Origin: Mycobacterium neglectum
Lineage (GTDB): Bacteria > Actinomycetota > Actinomycetes > Mycobacteriales > Mycobacteriaceae
DNA: 64,000 nt
NCBI RefSeq assembly: GCF_002591975.1
Contig: NZ_NVQE01000002.1
Location: 62,001-126,000 of the forward strand
Direction of reading: 5' to 3'
The notes beneath the pieces are model-generated. The model saw only the letters and a program-made list of their open reading frames with translations. It ran no database searches and was not told the DNA's origin. Position numbers and translations under genes: made by a program. Shown here in pieces: positions 29,463 through 38,124 of this stretch; position 1 is the stretch's first letter, and each line of letters starts with the position of its first letter.

Positions 29463-29491
29463 TTCGACACACCAGCGACACTTGTTAACCT
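29463..29491 (+). promoter_or_regulatory. Candidate promoter for the Mtb12-like gene
   Basis: TTCGAC at 29463-29468 and TAACCT at 29486-29491 are separated by 17 bases. They fit a mycobacterial primary-sigma promoter (-35 TTGAC-like, -10 TAnnnT). A GAAAGGA ribosome binding site follows, a few bases before the GTG start at 29525. Confidence 0.5.
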
Positions 29492-29524
29492 CAATCGTGA
29501 ATTGGGCCCAACGAAAGGACAATC

Positions 29525-30016
29525 GTGACCCTGAAAGCCCTCGTTAGCGGCGCGGCAGCAGCCGTCGTCATCGCCGGTGCCGCGGCGGGTGTGACTTCCA
29601 TTGCATCCTCGGATGCACTGAGCTCACCGCGCGTGGCGCCGGTCGTGTGGGACATCCCGATGCCGGAGGCGCCCGCACCAGACCTGCAGGGACCGCTGCT
29701 GCAGACGCTTCAGGCGTTGGGCGGCCCGGGCCTGTCCTCATCCAAGGCGCCCTATATCCAGGGTGGAATTGGCCGGATCGAAGGCCGGGTCGCCGACACG
29801 AAGTTGCGCGAAGCGCAGGCCGAAGGGAAGTTTCCGCTCTCCTTCAGCCTGATCAACATCGACCAGAACGGCCCCGTGGTGACCGCCGACGTCACCGCGA
29901 CTGCCGCGAACGGTGGAGTCGCGAGCCAAAACATCGCGTTCGTTCCCGGCCCCAGCCCCACCGGCTGGCAGATGTCCAAGCAGTCGCTCATGGCGTTGAT
30001 GTCGGCTGTCGGCTAG
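29525..30016 (+). CDS. Exported Mtb12/CFP2-like low-molecular-weight antigen family protein
   Basis: A 163-residue protein. It has an N-terminal signal sequence or anchor (ALVSGAAAAVVIAGAAAGVTSIAS). The mature domain closely follows the Mtb12 (Rv2376c) plan as I recall it: a PVV..P.P lead, then GGIGRIEGRVADTKLREA, PLSFSLINI, TADVTATA and GWQMSKQSLMALM. Mtb12 is an abundant secreted mycobacterial antigen of unknown function. The start is GTG with a good AAAGGA site. A second protein of the same domain type follows directly. The M. tuberculosis locus is thought to carry only lppK here. Confidence 0.8.
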   Translation: MTLKALVSGAAAAVVIAGAAAGVTSIASSDALSSPRVAPVVWDIPMPEAPAPDLQGPLLQTLQALGGPGLSSSKAPYIQGGIGRIEGRVADTKLREAQAEGKFPLSFSLINIDQNGPVVTADVTATAANGGVASQNIAFVPGPSPTGWQMSKQSLMALMSAVG

Positions 30017-30044
30017 ACAATCGGCGCACCGCATCAGCGGTGCC

Positions 30045-30596
30045 GTGATCCTGAGCGCCGTCGCAATCGCGGCGGCGCTCGGGCTTGGCGCATGTGGGGC
30101 GCAAAGCGAACAGAAGCAGCCGGAGGCCGCGGTGGAAACCGCTCCGCCCACCGTTGGAGACCAGGTGCCGGCGGGTCCGCCCGCCGCTGCGCTGCCGCCA
30201 CCGACCGCGCTCGCCGATGTGATGGGTCGAATCGCCGATTCGAACGTCCCCGGGGCGGATAAGACCGCACTGATCGAGTCCGCCGCACCCGGCGATGTGG
30301 ACGCGATGGACAAGTTCGGCCAGGCGCTGACCCAGAACGGCTATACCCCGCTCACCTTTGAGGCGCGGGATCTGCGCTGGGTCCAAGGAACGTCCGACAC
30401 GGTGTCGGCCGTGATTTCCCTCAAGTCCGCCAACCCACAGGCCGGCGACTTCTCGTACCCGATGGACTTCATCCTCACCGATAACACCTGGCAGCTGACG
30501 CGCGGTAGCGCCGACGAATTGCTTCAGCCGGATGCGGATGCGTCGCAGACACCGAGCGCGCCTTCGCCTCTGACGCCGCCGACCCCCCCGCGCTAG
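30045..30596 (+). CDS. lppK: Lipoprotein LppK-like, Mtb12-type domain
   Basis: A 183-residue predicted lipoprotein. The lipobox is LGACG with the modified Cys at residue 17 of the GTG-initiated form. A Pro-rich linker follows, then a domain of about 120 residues (LADVMGRIADSNVPGADKTALIE to WQLTRGSADELL) of the same family as the preceding protein. Position after mpa matches lppK (Rv2116). The GTG start gives a signal peptide without basic residues. The frame upstream reads RQSAHRISGA, so initiation could be further upstream at a rare CTG (30006). Confidence 0.78.
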   Translation: MILSAVAIAAALGLGACGAQSEQKQPEAAVETAPPTVGDQVPAGPPAAALPPPTALADVMGRIADSNVPGADKTALIESAAPGDVDAMDKFGQALTQNGYTPLTFEARDLRWVQGTSDTVSAVISLKSANPQAGDFSYPMDFILTDNTWQLTRGSADELLQPDADASQTPSAPSPLTPPTPPR

Positions 30597-30608
30597 GCAC
30601 GCTTTCGG

Positions 30609-31747
<1,139 letters not shown>

Positions 31748-31805
31748 TCAGCCTGCCAGTCAACGCATCCTGGTTGTTGTCGGGGTGTCGCCATACCCTG
31801 AACTC

Positions 31806-32687
31806 ATGACAGATGATCGGGAGCCGACCGCGTTTCGGCGTCCTGCTCTGTCGCCGTCGCGGGCCGCGGACTTCAAGCAGTGCCCGTTGCTCTATCGGTT
31901 CCGTGCCATCGACCGACTGCCCGAGCCGTCGTCGACGGCGCAGGTGCGTGGTTCGGTGGTGCACGCCGCCCTGGAGCAGCTGTACGCGTTACCCGCCGCC
32001 CAGCGGGTCCCCGACACCGCGATGACGCTCGTCGACCCGGCGTGGGAGCGCCTCGTGGCCGAACAGCCCGAACTCGCCGATGACTTCGAGCCCGGACTGC
32101 GGGCCGAGCTCCTCGATGAGGCACGCGCGCTGCTGTCTGGCTACTACCGCCTGGAGGATCCAACCCGGTTCGATCCCCAGAGCTGCGAGCAGCGCGTCGA
32201 GGTCGAACTCGAGGACGGCACCCTGCTGCGCGGCTTCGTCGACCGCATCGACGTCGCACCCACCGGGGAGTTGAGGGTGGTCGACTACAAGACCGGCAAG
32301 GCTCCACCCGAGGCTCGGGCGCTGGCCGAATTCAAGGCCATGTTCCAGATGAAGTTCTATGCCGTAGCTCTGCTGCGCTCCCGTGGCGTGCTGCCCGCGC
32401 GGCTGCGGCTGCTCTACCTGGCTGACGGCCAGGTCCTCGACTACACCCCCGACCTCGACGAACTGCTGCGATTCGAGAAGACGTTGATGGCCATCTGGCT
32501 GGCCATCCAATCTGCCGGTGCCACAGGTGATTTCCGCCCGAACCCGTCACGGATGTGTGACTGGTGCGCTCACCATGCGCACTGCCCCGTATTCGGCGGG
32601 ACACCACCGCCGTACCCCGGCTGGCCGAAGGCGCCCGACGAGGGCGATGATGACGCGGTGCTGCACACCGAGGAGTCGGCTGCATGA
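31806..32687 (+). CDS. RecB-family PD-(D/E)XK exonuclease with Fe-S cysteine set (Rv2119 type)
   Basis: A 293-residue nuclease. The motifs are a His in RGSVVHAALEQLY, Asp in RGFVDRIDV and the D-x-K core VVDYKTGK. One Cys near the N-terminus (Cys26 in FKQCPLLY) and three near the C-terminus (Cys251, Cys254 and Cys260 in MCDWCAHHAHC) reproduce the 1+3 arrangement that holds a 4Fe-4S cluster in AddB and Cas4 nucleases. It is probably a stand-alone DNA-processing enzyme. The chosen ATG (MTDDREPTAF) is the first with sensible context. The stop overlaps the next ATG by four bases. Confidence 0.9.
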   Translation: MTDDREPTAFRRPALSPSRAADFKQCPLLYRFRAIDRLPEPSSTAQVRGSVVHAALEQLYALPAAQRVPDTAMTLVDPAWERLVAEQPELADDFEPGLRAELLDEARALLSGYYRLEDPTRFDPQSCEQRVEVELEDGTLLRGFVDRIDVAPTGELRVVDYKTGKAPPEARALAEFKAMFQMKFYAVALLRSRGVLPARLRLLYLADGQVLDYTPDLDELLRFEKTLMAIWLAIQSAGATGDFRPNPSRMCDWCAHHAHCPVFGGTPPPYPGWPKAPDEGDDDAVLHTEESAA

Positions 32688-33478
32688 TCGACTGCTATTA
32701 CCGTCGGCTCGACGCCGACGGCGACTTTGTGGTTTTCGACTCGACCGACGGCACCCGCAGCAACTGGGATCCCGAAATCCAGCATGGTTCACCGCCTCTC
32801 GCGTTGATGACCAAATCGATCGAGGAGTTGGCTGCCGGCTCTGGTCTGCGTGTCGGTCGGCTGACGCTCGATATCCTCGGCGCAATTCCCGTCGCGCCGG
32901 TGAAGGTGCGGGCGTGGGTCGAACGTCCGGGTAGGCGGATCTCGCTGATGATGGCCGAGATGTCGGCGGCAAGGCCAGGGGGCGCCGACCGTCCGGTCGC
33001 GCGGGTCACCGCCTGGCTGCTGGCCCCCGGCGACACCGCCGATGTGGCCACCGAACGCTATCCCCCGCTGCTCGAGGGTGAGGCGATCCCGGTGCCGCAC
33101 AGCTGGGTTGGCGCGAAGGGCTATCTGGAGACGGTGACCTGGCGTCGCCAACCCGAGACCGGCGAGACCGGGGACGTGGTGTGGCTCAGCCCCCTTGTGT
33201 CACTGGTGGATTCGGAGCCAACGACGGCACTGCAGCGGCTCGCGATGGTGGTCGACTCCGCCAACGGTGCGGGTGCGGCGCTGGAGCCAGAGCAGTTCAT
33301 GTTCATGAACACCGACACGGTGGTGCATCTGCACCGACTGCCCGTCGGCGAGGACTTCGCACTGCGGGCCCGTGGCTCGATCGGTCCCGACGCGATCGGT
33401 GTCACCACCGCTGATTTATTCGACCGGCAAGGCTTCATCGGTACCTCCGCACAGACGCTGCTCGTCCAGCGTCGCTGA
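32684..33478 (+). CDS. Acyl-CoA thioesterase-like double hot-dog protein
   Basis: A 264-residue protein of the TesB-like / thioesterase-like superfamily, made of two hot-dog units. The N-terminal half has STDGTRSNWDPEIQHGSPPLALM, and the C-terminal half has QFMFMNTDTVVHLHRLPVGEDFALRARG followed by DLFDRQGFIGTSAQTLLVQ. These match the actinobacterial thioesterase family protein type. It is presumed to hydrolyse acyl-CoA esters; the chain length is unknown. The start ATG overlaps the nuclease stop as ATGA, so the two genes are translationally coupled. Confidence 0.82.
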   Translation: MIDCYYRRLDADGDFVVFDSTDGTRSNWDPEIQHGSPPLALMTKSIEELAAGSGLRVGRLTLDILGAIPVAPVKVRAWVERPGRRISLMMAEMSAARPGGADRPVARVTAWLLAPGDTADVATERYPPLLEGEAIPVPHSWVGAKGYLETVTWRRQPETGETGDVVWLSPLVSLVDSEPTTALQRLAMVVDSANGAGAALEPEQFMFMNTDTVVHLHRLPVGEDFALRARGSIGPDAIGVTTADLFDRQGFIGTSAQTLLVQRR

Positions 33479-33557
33479 TAAGCAACGTTGAGTCTGCTCT
33501 GAGGCCCTGGCTTGTCGCGTTTTCGCGGCGTCACCGCAGAGTCGATCGAGAACATTT

Positions 33558-33579
33558 ATGCAATTGCATCTATATAGAT
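33558..33579. promoter_or_regulatory. Twin palindromic operator upstream of arsR-type gene
   Basis: Two perfect 12-bp palindromes overlap by two bases: ATGCAATTGCAT (33558-33569) and ATCTATATAGAT (33568-33579). The second contains a TATAGAT -10-like element. The start codon is 14 bases downstream, so a regulator bound here would cover the promoter. This is the expected place for an autoregulatory ArsR operator. Confidence 0.6.
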
Positions 33580-33592
33580 CATTTGCAATACT

Positions 33593-33916
33593 GTGGGTGT
33601 GGATGTCTTCGAGGCCGTTGCCGAAGCGAGCCGTAGAGCGCTGCTGGACGCTCTGATCGAGGGTGAGCGCACCGCGGGTGAACTGGTGGCGACTCTGCCG
33701 GGGCTGACCCAGCCGACCGTGTCACGGCATCTGCGGGTGCTGCGCGAAGTGGGCCTCGTCGAAGTCCGCCCCGACGCGCAACGCCGCATCTATGCCTTGC
33801 GTGCCGACGGATTGGTCGCGATCGACGACTGGATCGACCGCTATCGCCGCTACTGGGCCGATCATCTCGACGCCCTGGAACAGCACCTCGCGGCACAGCA
33901 ACGGGAGGCAGAATGA
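33593..33916 (+). CDS. ArsR/SmtB-family transcriptional regulator
   Basis: A 107-residue winged-helix repressor. The HTH is GELVATLPGLTQPTVSRHLRVLREVGLVEVRPD, followed by the wing AQRRIYALRADGL. No Cys or His cluster for metal binding is present, so it belongs to the non-metal group that is often paired with AHSA1/SRPBCC genes. The start is GTG at 33593 or possibly GTG at 33599. The message may be almost leaderless given the nearby -10-like element. Its stop overlaps the next ATG by four bases. Confidence 0.88.
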   Translation: MGVDVFEAVAEASRRALLDALIEGERTAGELVATLPGLTQPTVSRHLRVLREVGLVEVRPDAQRRIYALRADGLVAIDDWIDRYRRYWADHLDALEQHLAAQQREAE

Positions 33917-34422
33917 CGGGCCGCGAAGGAAAGCTCAGCATCGAAGGCGAACGAGCCGTGCTGACGTTCGAGCGCCGGCTGTCCTTCCCCGTCAAAGCGG
34001 TGTGGGCCGCGATCACCGATCCCGTTGAACGCGCGAAGTGGTTCGGCGTGACGACGATCGATGGTCGCGAGGGCGGGACCATCGACATGGTTGCCGACGG
34101 CCCGCCGCTGCCGCCCGAACGCAAGCGGATGACGGGCCGCATCCTGGTATGGGATCCGCCCCATGTCCTCGAACACGAATGGAAACAACCCATCGTCGAG
34201 GACGGCGTGGTGCGGTACGAGCTCACCGCCGACGGCGACGGCACCCTGCTGCGCTTCTCGCATCGCGGTCTCGGCGTGCGCAACGCCACCGGGTTCCGCG
34301 GCGGCACGCACGCCTTTCTGGACCGCTTGGAAGCCCATCTGTCCGGCACGGACTTGCCCCACTGGACGGTACGCAGAGTCCAGGTCATCGATTCACACCG
34401 CACAGGAGGCGAACACGCATGA
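33913..34422 (+). CDS. SRPBCC/AHSA1-domain protein
   Basis: A 169-residue START-like (SRPBCC) protein. It has the activator-of-Hsp90-ATPase-like pattern: LTFERRLSFPVKAVWAAITDPVERAKWFG at the start, then GRILVWDPPHVLEHEW and TLLRFSHRGLG. Such proteins bind hydrophobic ligands in a deep cavity. It is coupled by four-base overlaps to the ArsR regulator upstream and the flavodoxin-like gene downstream, so all three form one operon. The ligand is unknown. Confidence 0.85.
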   Translation: MTGREGKLSIEGERAVLTFERRLSFPVKAVWAAITDPVERAKWFGVTTIDGREGGTIDMVADGPPLPPERKRMTGRILVWDPPHVLEHEWKQPIVEDGVVRYELTADGDGTLLRFSHRGLGVRNATGFRGGTHAFLDRLEAHLSGTDLPHWTVRRVQVIDSHRTGGEHA

Positions 34423-35066
34423 AACACAACGGTTCTGACATCGCCGCTCCCACGTTGGCGATCGCCTACCATTCCGGCTTCGGGCACACCGCCACGCTCG
34501 CGCACGCGGTGGCCGCCGGCGCGTCGGAGGCCGGCGCGGACGTCGCCGTGATCGCCGTCGACCAAATGGACGACACGGACTGGGACACGCTCGATGCCGC
34601 CGACGGCATACTGTTCGGCTCCGCAACCTATATGGGCAACGTGTCGGCGGCGTTTCAGTCGTTCGCCGAACAGACCGGACGCCGCTGCGTCGATGGCACC
34701 TGGCGAGACAAGGTCGCGGCCGGTTTCACCAACTCTGGCGGAAAGAGCGGCGACAAACTGAACACCTTGGTGTCGTTGTCCGTGTTCGCAGCACAGCACC
34801 ATATGCATTGGGTGAGCCTGGGATTGGGCCCGGGCTGGAACAGTTCGGCCGGCAGCGAGCACGACCTCAACCGCCTCGGCTTCTTCCTGGGCGCGGGCGC
34901 TGCGACCGATGTCGATGCGAACTCCGAGGAGGTCCATCCCTCGGATGTGCGCACGTGTCGCCATCTCGGGTGGCGGGTCGCGCACGTCACGCGGCAACTC
35001 AACGTCGGTCGGTCCGCTATTCCAGCGGCTTCAAATCCTGGAGCATCGTCGGCACCAGCTCACTGA
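34419..35066 (+). CDS. Flavodoxin-like / WrbA-type NAD(P)H:quinone oxidoreductase-like protein
   Basis: A 215-residue flavodoxin-fold protein. The FMN phosphate loop is AIAYHSGFGHTATLAHAVAAG near residues 14-34. DGILFGSATYMGNVSAAFQSFAEQTG and AAGFTNSGGKSGDKLNTL are typical of the NADPH-dependent FMN reductase / WrbA group, which carry out two-electron quinone reduction. A CAGGAGG site precedes the ATG, which overlaps the upstream stop as ATGA. The 3' end runs 50 bases into the end of the convergent disulfide-reductase gene. The C-terminal 20 residues are therefore constrained by two genes. Confidence 0.84.
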   Translation: MKHNGSDIAAPTLAIAYHSGFGHTATLAHAVAAGASEAGADVAVIAVDQMDDTDWDTLDAADGILFGSATYMGNVSAAFQSFAEQTGRRCVDGTWRDKVAAGFTNSGGKSGDKLNTLVSLSVFAAQHHMHWVSLGLGPGWNSSAGSEHDLNRLGFFLGAGAATDVDANSEEVHPSDVRTCRHLGWRVAHVTRQLNVGRSAIPAASNPGASSAPAH

Positions 35067-36387
35067 CAGTGGGGTGGATGTGCATGGTGCGTGAGATCGC
35101 CGTGTAAGGCCTCTTTGCCGTCATGATGTCGAGGATCGAGTGGATGACTTCATCGCCGCCGACCCCGAAAATCGCGGCGCCGAGGATCAACTCGGTCTCG
35201 GCGTCGACGACGACCTTCATGAAACCCTGGGTCTCGCCCTTTTCGACAGCACGCCCGACCCGAGTCATGGGCCGCTTGCCCACCAACGCTTTTCGTCCCG
35301 ACTTGCGAACCTCGTCGACCGTCATACCCGCGCGACCCAGCGGCGGATCGATGTAGAGCGCGTAGGTCGTCACCCGATCGCTGACTCGACGCGGGTCGTC
35401 GTCGAGTAGGTTGGCCGCGACGATCTCGAAGTCGTTGTAGGAGGTGTGGGTGAAGGCGCCGCGCCCGTTGCAATCCCCCATCGCCCAGATGTGCTCGACA
35501 TTGGTGCGCAGCTGGTCGTCGACGACGATGTAACCGCGGCGGTCGGTTTCGACGCCCGCCGCTTCGAGTCCGAGGTCATCGGTGTTGGGCTGTCGCCCCA
35601 CCGCCATGAGCAGGTGAGTTCCCGCGATGGGATTCACACCCTCACGGGGAGTAACTTCGAAACCGTTGTCGCGCTTGGTGAACCGAATGTCACTGGCGTC
35701 GACGACGACGTCGATGCCCTCAGCCTCGAGGATCTCCTTGATGGTTGCCGAGACGTCTTCGTCCTCGCGGGAGGTCAGGCGCGGACCCTTCTCGATCACG
35801 GTAACGCCGGCACCGAATCGGCGGTACATCTGCGCGAATTCCAGGGCGATGTAGCTACCGCCGATGACGACCAGATGCTCTGGCACTTTGTCGAGTTCGA
35901 GGATGCCGACGTTCGTCATGTATTCGATGTCGGAGAGGCCGGGCATATCGGGTGCCACTGCCCGGCCGCCCACATTGAGGAAGATCCTGTCCGCCTCGAG
36001 TACCCGGTCGTCCACCCGGATGGTGTGCGGACCTTCGAAACGCGCGTGACCGCGGATGAAGGTGGCGCCCTTCATGCCGGTGAGCCAGGACTCCAGGCCC
36101 TCGCGATCGCCGACCACAATCTTGTCCTTGCGCGCCTTGACAGCGGGCATTTCGACGCTGATATCGCCTGTGCCGATGCCGTATTCGGCGCCGCGGCGAG
36201 CGAGGTGAGCGGCGTAGGCGCTGGCGACCAGTGTCTTGGTCGGAATGCAGCCGGAGTTGACGCAGGTGCCGCCGACGAGTTTGCGCTCGATCACGGCTAC
36301 CGTCTGGCCGGCCTCGGTGAGCCTGCCTGCCAGCGGCGGTCCGGCCTGGCCGGCGCCGACGATGATCGCGTCGAACTTCTCTGCCAT
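35017..36387 (-). CDS. Pyridine nucleotide-disulfide oxidoreductase (mercuric reductase / LpdA-like)
   Basis: A 456-residue class I flavoprotein disulfide reductase. The FAD motif AIIVGAGQAGPPLAGRL is followed by the redox-active disulfide GGTCVNSGCIPTKTL. The NAD(P) motif is VVIGGSYIALEFAQMY, and the second FAD segment is IWAMGDCNG. The C-terminus has IHPTVSELVPT, which supplies the His-Glu pair of the class. The GQAGPPLA variant is typical of the mercuric-reductase-like group that lacks the N-terminal HMA domain and C-terminal Cys pair. The actual substrate is unknown. Confidence 0.88.
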   Translation of the reverse strand: MAEKFDAIIVGAGQAGPPLAGRLTEAGQTVAVIERKLVGGTCVNSGCIPTKTLVASAYAAHLARRGAEYGIGTGDISVEMPAVKARKDKIVVGDREGLESWLTGMKGATFIRGHARFEGPHTIRVDDRVLEADRIFLNVGGRAVAPDMPGLSDIEYMTNVGILELDKVPEHLVVIGGSYIALEFAQMYRRFGAGVTVIEKGPRLTSREDEDVSATIKEILEAEGIDVVVDASDIRFTKRDNGFEVTPREGVNPIAGTHLLMAVGRQPNTDDLGLEAAGVETDRRGYIVVDDQLRTNVEHIWAMGDCNGRGAFTHTSYNDFEIVAANLLDDDPRRVSDRVTTYALYIDPPLGRAGMTVDEVRKSGRKALVGKRPMTRVGRAVEKGETQGFMKVVVDAETELILGAAIFGVGGDEVIHSILDIMTAKRPYTAISRTMHIHPTVSELVPTMLQDLKPLE

Positions 36388-36395
36388 AGGCCCGG

Positions 36396-36878
36396 TTAGA
36401 CGAGGCTGACCAGGAAGGCGATCAGGAATCCGCCGCCGACCGCGACCACGTCTTCGATGAATGCGCCCGGTCGGTCCTTACCGTTGTTGGCTTCATAGAG
36501 CTTCGTTCTGACCGCGGCTCCGCCGAGCGTGCCGAGCACAGCACCGACGATGCCCGCACCGAGTGAACTGAAAGTGTGGAAGAACGCGCTGCCGATCACC
36601 GCACCGGCGAACGCGCCCATGATGAGCCGCGTGGCGAACTGCGGTGCCGTCTTGCGACTCGGCGTCTTCGGAAGCTGATCGGTGACCAACTCCACCAGCA
36701 GGAAGATGGTGAGAACGGTGACGGTGATCGGATGGGCCACCCATTCCGACCACTTGCCGTCCACGTCGATCCAGCCCAGCATGGCGCCCCAGGCGACAAC
36801 CGCGGGAGCGGTCATCGCCCGCAATCCGGCGATGACACCGATCAGCAGAGCGAGCACGATAACGAGGACCTGCGTCAT
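36396..36878 (-). CDS. DUF4126-like integral membrane protein (Rv2120c type)
   Basis: A 160-residue hydrophobic protein with about four membrane helices (VLVIVLALLIGVIAGL, VTVLTIFLLVELVTDQLP, FAGAVIGSAFF and DVVAVGGGFLIAFLVSLV). The GLRAMTAPAVVAWGAMLGWI segment and LVTDQLPKTPSRK are typical of DUF4126. It corresponds in position to Rv2120c next to hisG. Function is unknown. It ends eight bases upstream of the start of the disulfide-reductase gene in the same direction. Confidence 0.85.
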   Translation of the reverse strand: MTQVLVIVLALLIGVIAGLRAMTAPAVVAWGAMLGWIDVDGKWSEWVAHPITVTVLTIFLLVELVTDQLPKTPSRKTAPQFATRLIMGAFAGAVIGSAFFHTFSSLGAGIVGAVLGTLGGAAVRTKLYEANNGKDRPGAFIEDVVAVGGGFLIAFLVSLV

Positions 36879-36946
36879 GCCAACCTCCGTACCGGTGAAA
36901 ACGACACCCGGACGCTAACACGGGTGCTGCGTCATGACCTGTTGAA

Positions 36947-37801
36947 TCAGAAGCGGCAGAACCGAATGTCGGATGCCAGGATCGCCTTGGCGCCGATCGC
37001 CGCGAGTTTGTCCATGATTGTGTTGACCTCGCGCCGCGGCACCAGGGCGCGCACAGCCACCCATGCCGGATCGGCAAGCGGGGCGATGGTCGGCGACTCC
37101 AGTCCAGGTGTGACGGCGGTGGCCTCGTCGAGCACGGTGCGCGGGCAGTCGTAGTCGAGCATCAGATACTGCTGTCCGAACACCACACCCTGTACGCGTG
37201 CGGCCAGTTGGTCACGGGCCGCGGAGTTCCCGGCCTCGGCGCCTTCGATCAATACGGCTTCGGAGTCGCACAGCGGGTCACCGAAAGCCACCAGATCATG
37301 TAACGCGAGCGTCCGGCCGGATCCGACGACGTCGGCAATCACATCGGCAACGCCCAGTTGCACAGAAATCTCTACGGCGCCATCGAGGCGTATCACTGTG
37401 GCATCGATTCCCTTGGCCGCGAGGTCTTTCCGTACCAGATTCGGAAACGATGTGGCGATCCGCTTGCCCGTCAGGTCGGTGGCGGCCCAGTCCCGGCCGA
37501 TCGGGCCTGCGTAGCGGAATGTCGAATTCCCGAAACCGAGCGCCAGTCGCTCCCGCACCGGCGCGTCGGAGTCAGCGGCTAGGTCGCGACCGGTGATCCC
37601 CAAGTCCAGCTGGCCCGAGCCGACGTAGATCGCGATGTCCTTGGGACGCAAGAAGAAGAACTCGACGCCATTCGCCCGGTCGATGACGGTCAGGTCCTTC
37701 TGGTCCCGGCGCCTGCGATAGCCCGCCTCGGACAGGATCTCGGCGGCGGCCTCGCTCAGGGCACCCTTGTTGGGAACGGCGACGCGCAACATGTCGGTCA
37801 T
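36947..37801 (-). CDS. hisG: ATP phosphoribosyltransferase
   Basis: A 284-residue long-form HisG, which catalyses the first step of histidine synthesis from ATP and [47 protein letters not shown] and [11 protein letters not shown] form the catalytic domain. The C-terminal ACT-like regulatory domain ends [31 protein letters not shown] and binds histidine. I use the ATG that overlaps the hisE stop as ATGA; initiation at the ATG three codons later (MLRVAV) is the form known from M. tuberculosis and is also possible. Confidence 0.95.
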   Translation of the reverse strand: MTDMLRVAVPNKGALSEAAAEILSEAGYRRRRDQKDLTVIDRANGVEFFFLRPKDIAIYVGSGQLDLGITGRDLAADSDAPVRERLALGFGNSTFRYAGPIGRDWAATDLTGKRIATSFPNLVRKDLAAKGIDATVIRLDGAVEISVQLGVADVIADVVGSGRTLALHDLVAFGDPLCDSEAVLIEGAEAGNSAARDQLAARVQGVVFGQQYLMLDYDCPRTVLDEATAVTPGLESPTIAPLADPAWVAVRALVPRREVNTIMDKLAAIGAKAILASDIRFCRF

Positions 37802-38079
37802 AGCTTCGAGTAGACGTCTTCGAGGGTCAGACCGCGGGAGATCATCAGCACCTGCGTCCAATACAGCAGCTGGCTGATTTCGTCGGCCAGCGCCTCGTCG
37901 CCCTCGTGTTCGGCAGCCAGCCACACCTCGCCGGCCTCTTCGAGGATCTTCTTACCGAGCCCGTGCACGCCACCGTCCAGCGCGGCGACCGTGCCGCTAC
38001 CCGGCGGCCGGGTCCGCGCACGCTCGCTCAGTTCGGCGAACAGTGCGTCGAAGGTCTTCACGGGACGCGATTGTGTCAC
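37798..38079 (-). CDS. hisE: Phosphoribosyl-ATP pyrophosphatase
   Basis: A 93-residue HisE/MazG-type helical enzyme. It hydrolyses phosphoribosyl-ATP to phosphoribosyl-AMP, the second step of histidine synthesis. The metal-binding helices [32 protein letters not shown] carry the ExxE and ExxD pattern. It is translationally coupled to hisG by an ATGA overlap. The sugar porter gene ends 45 bases upstream in the same direction. Confidence 0.95.
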   Translation of the reverse strand: MTQSRPVKTFDALFAELSERARTRPPGSGTVAALDGGVHGLGKKILEEAGEVWLAAEHEGDEALADEISQLLYWTQVLMISRGLTLEDVYSKL

Positions 38080-38124
38080 GACGCCGCCGGCAAAGTCACG
38101 GCGGTTTCGTCGCGGTACCTGCGC

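Noticed and set aside
33505..33540. Small CGCG-TTTT-CGCG stem as a terminator after the thioesterase gene
   Set aside because: A four-bp stem is too weak and common in GC-rich sequence to support a terminator call.
35017..36387. Mercury-resistance gene merA
   Set aside because: It lacks the N-terminal metal-binding domain and the C-terminal Cys pair of true mercuric reductases, and no merR or merT lies nearby.
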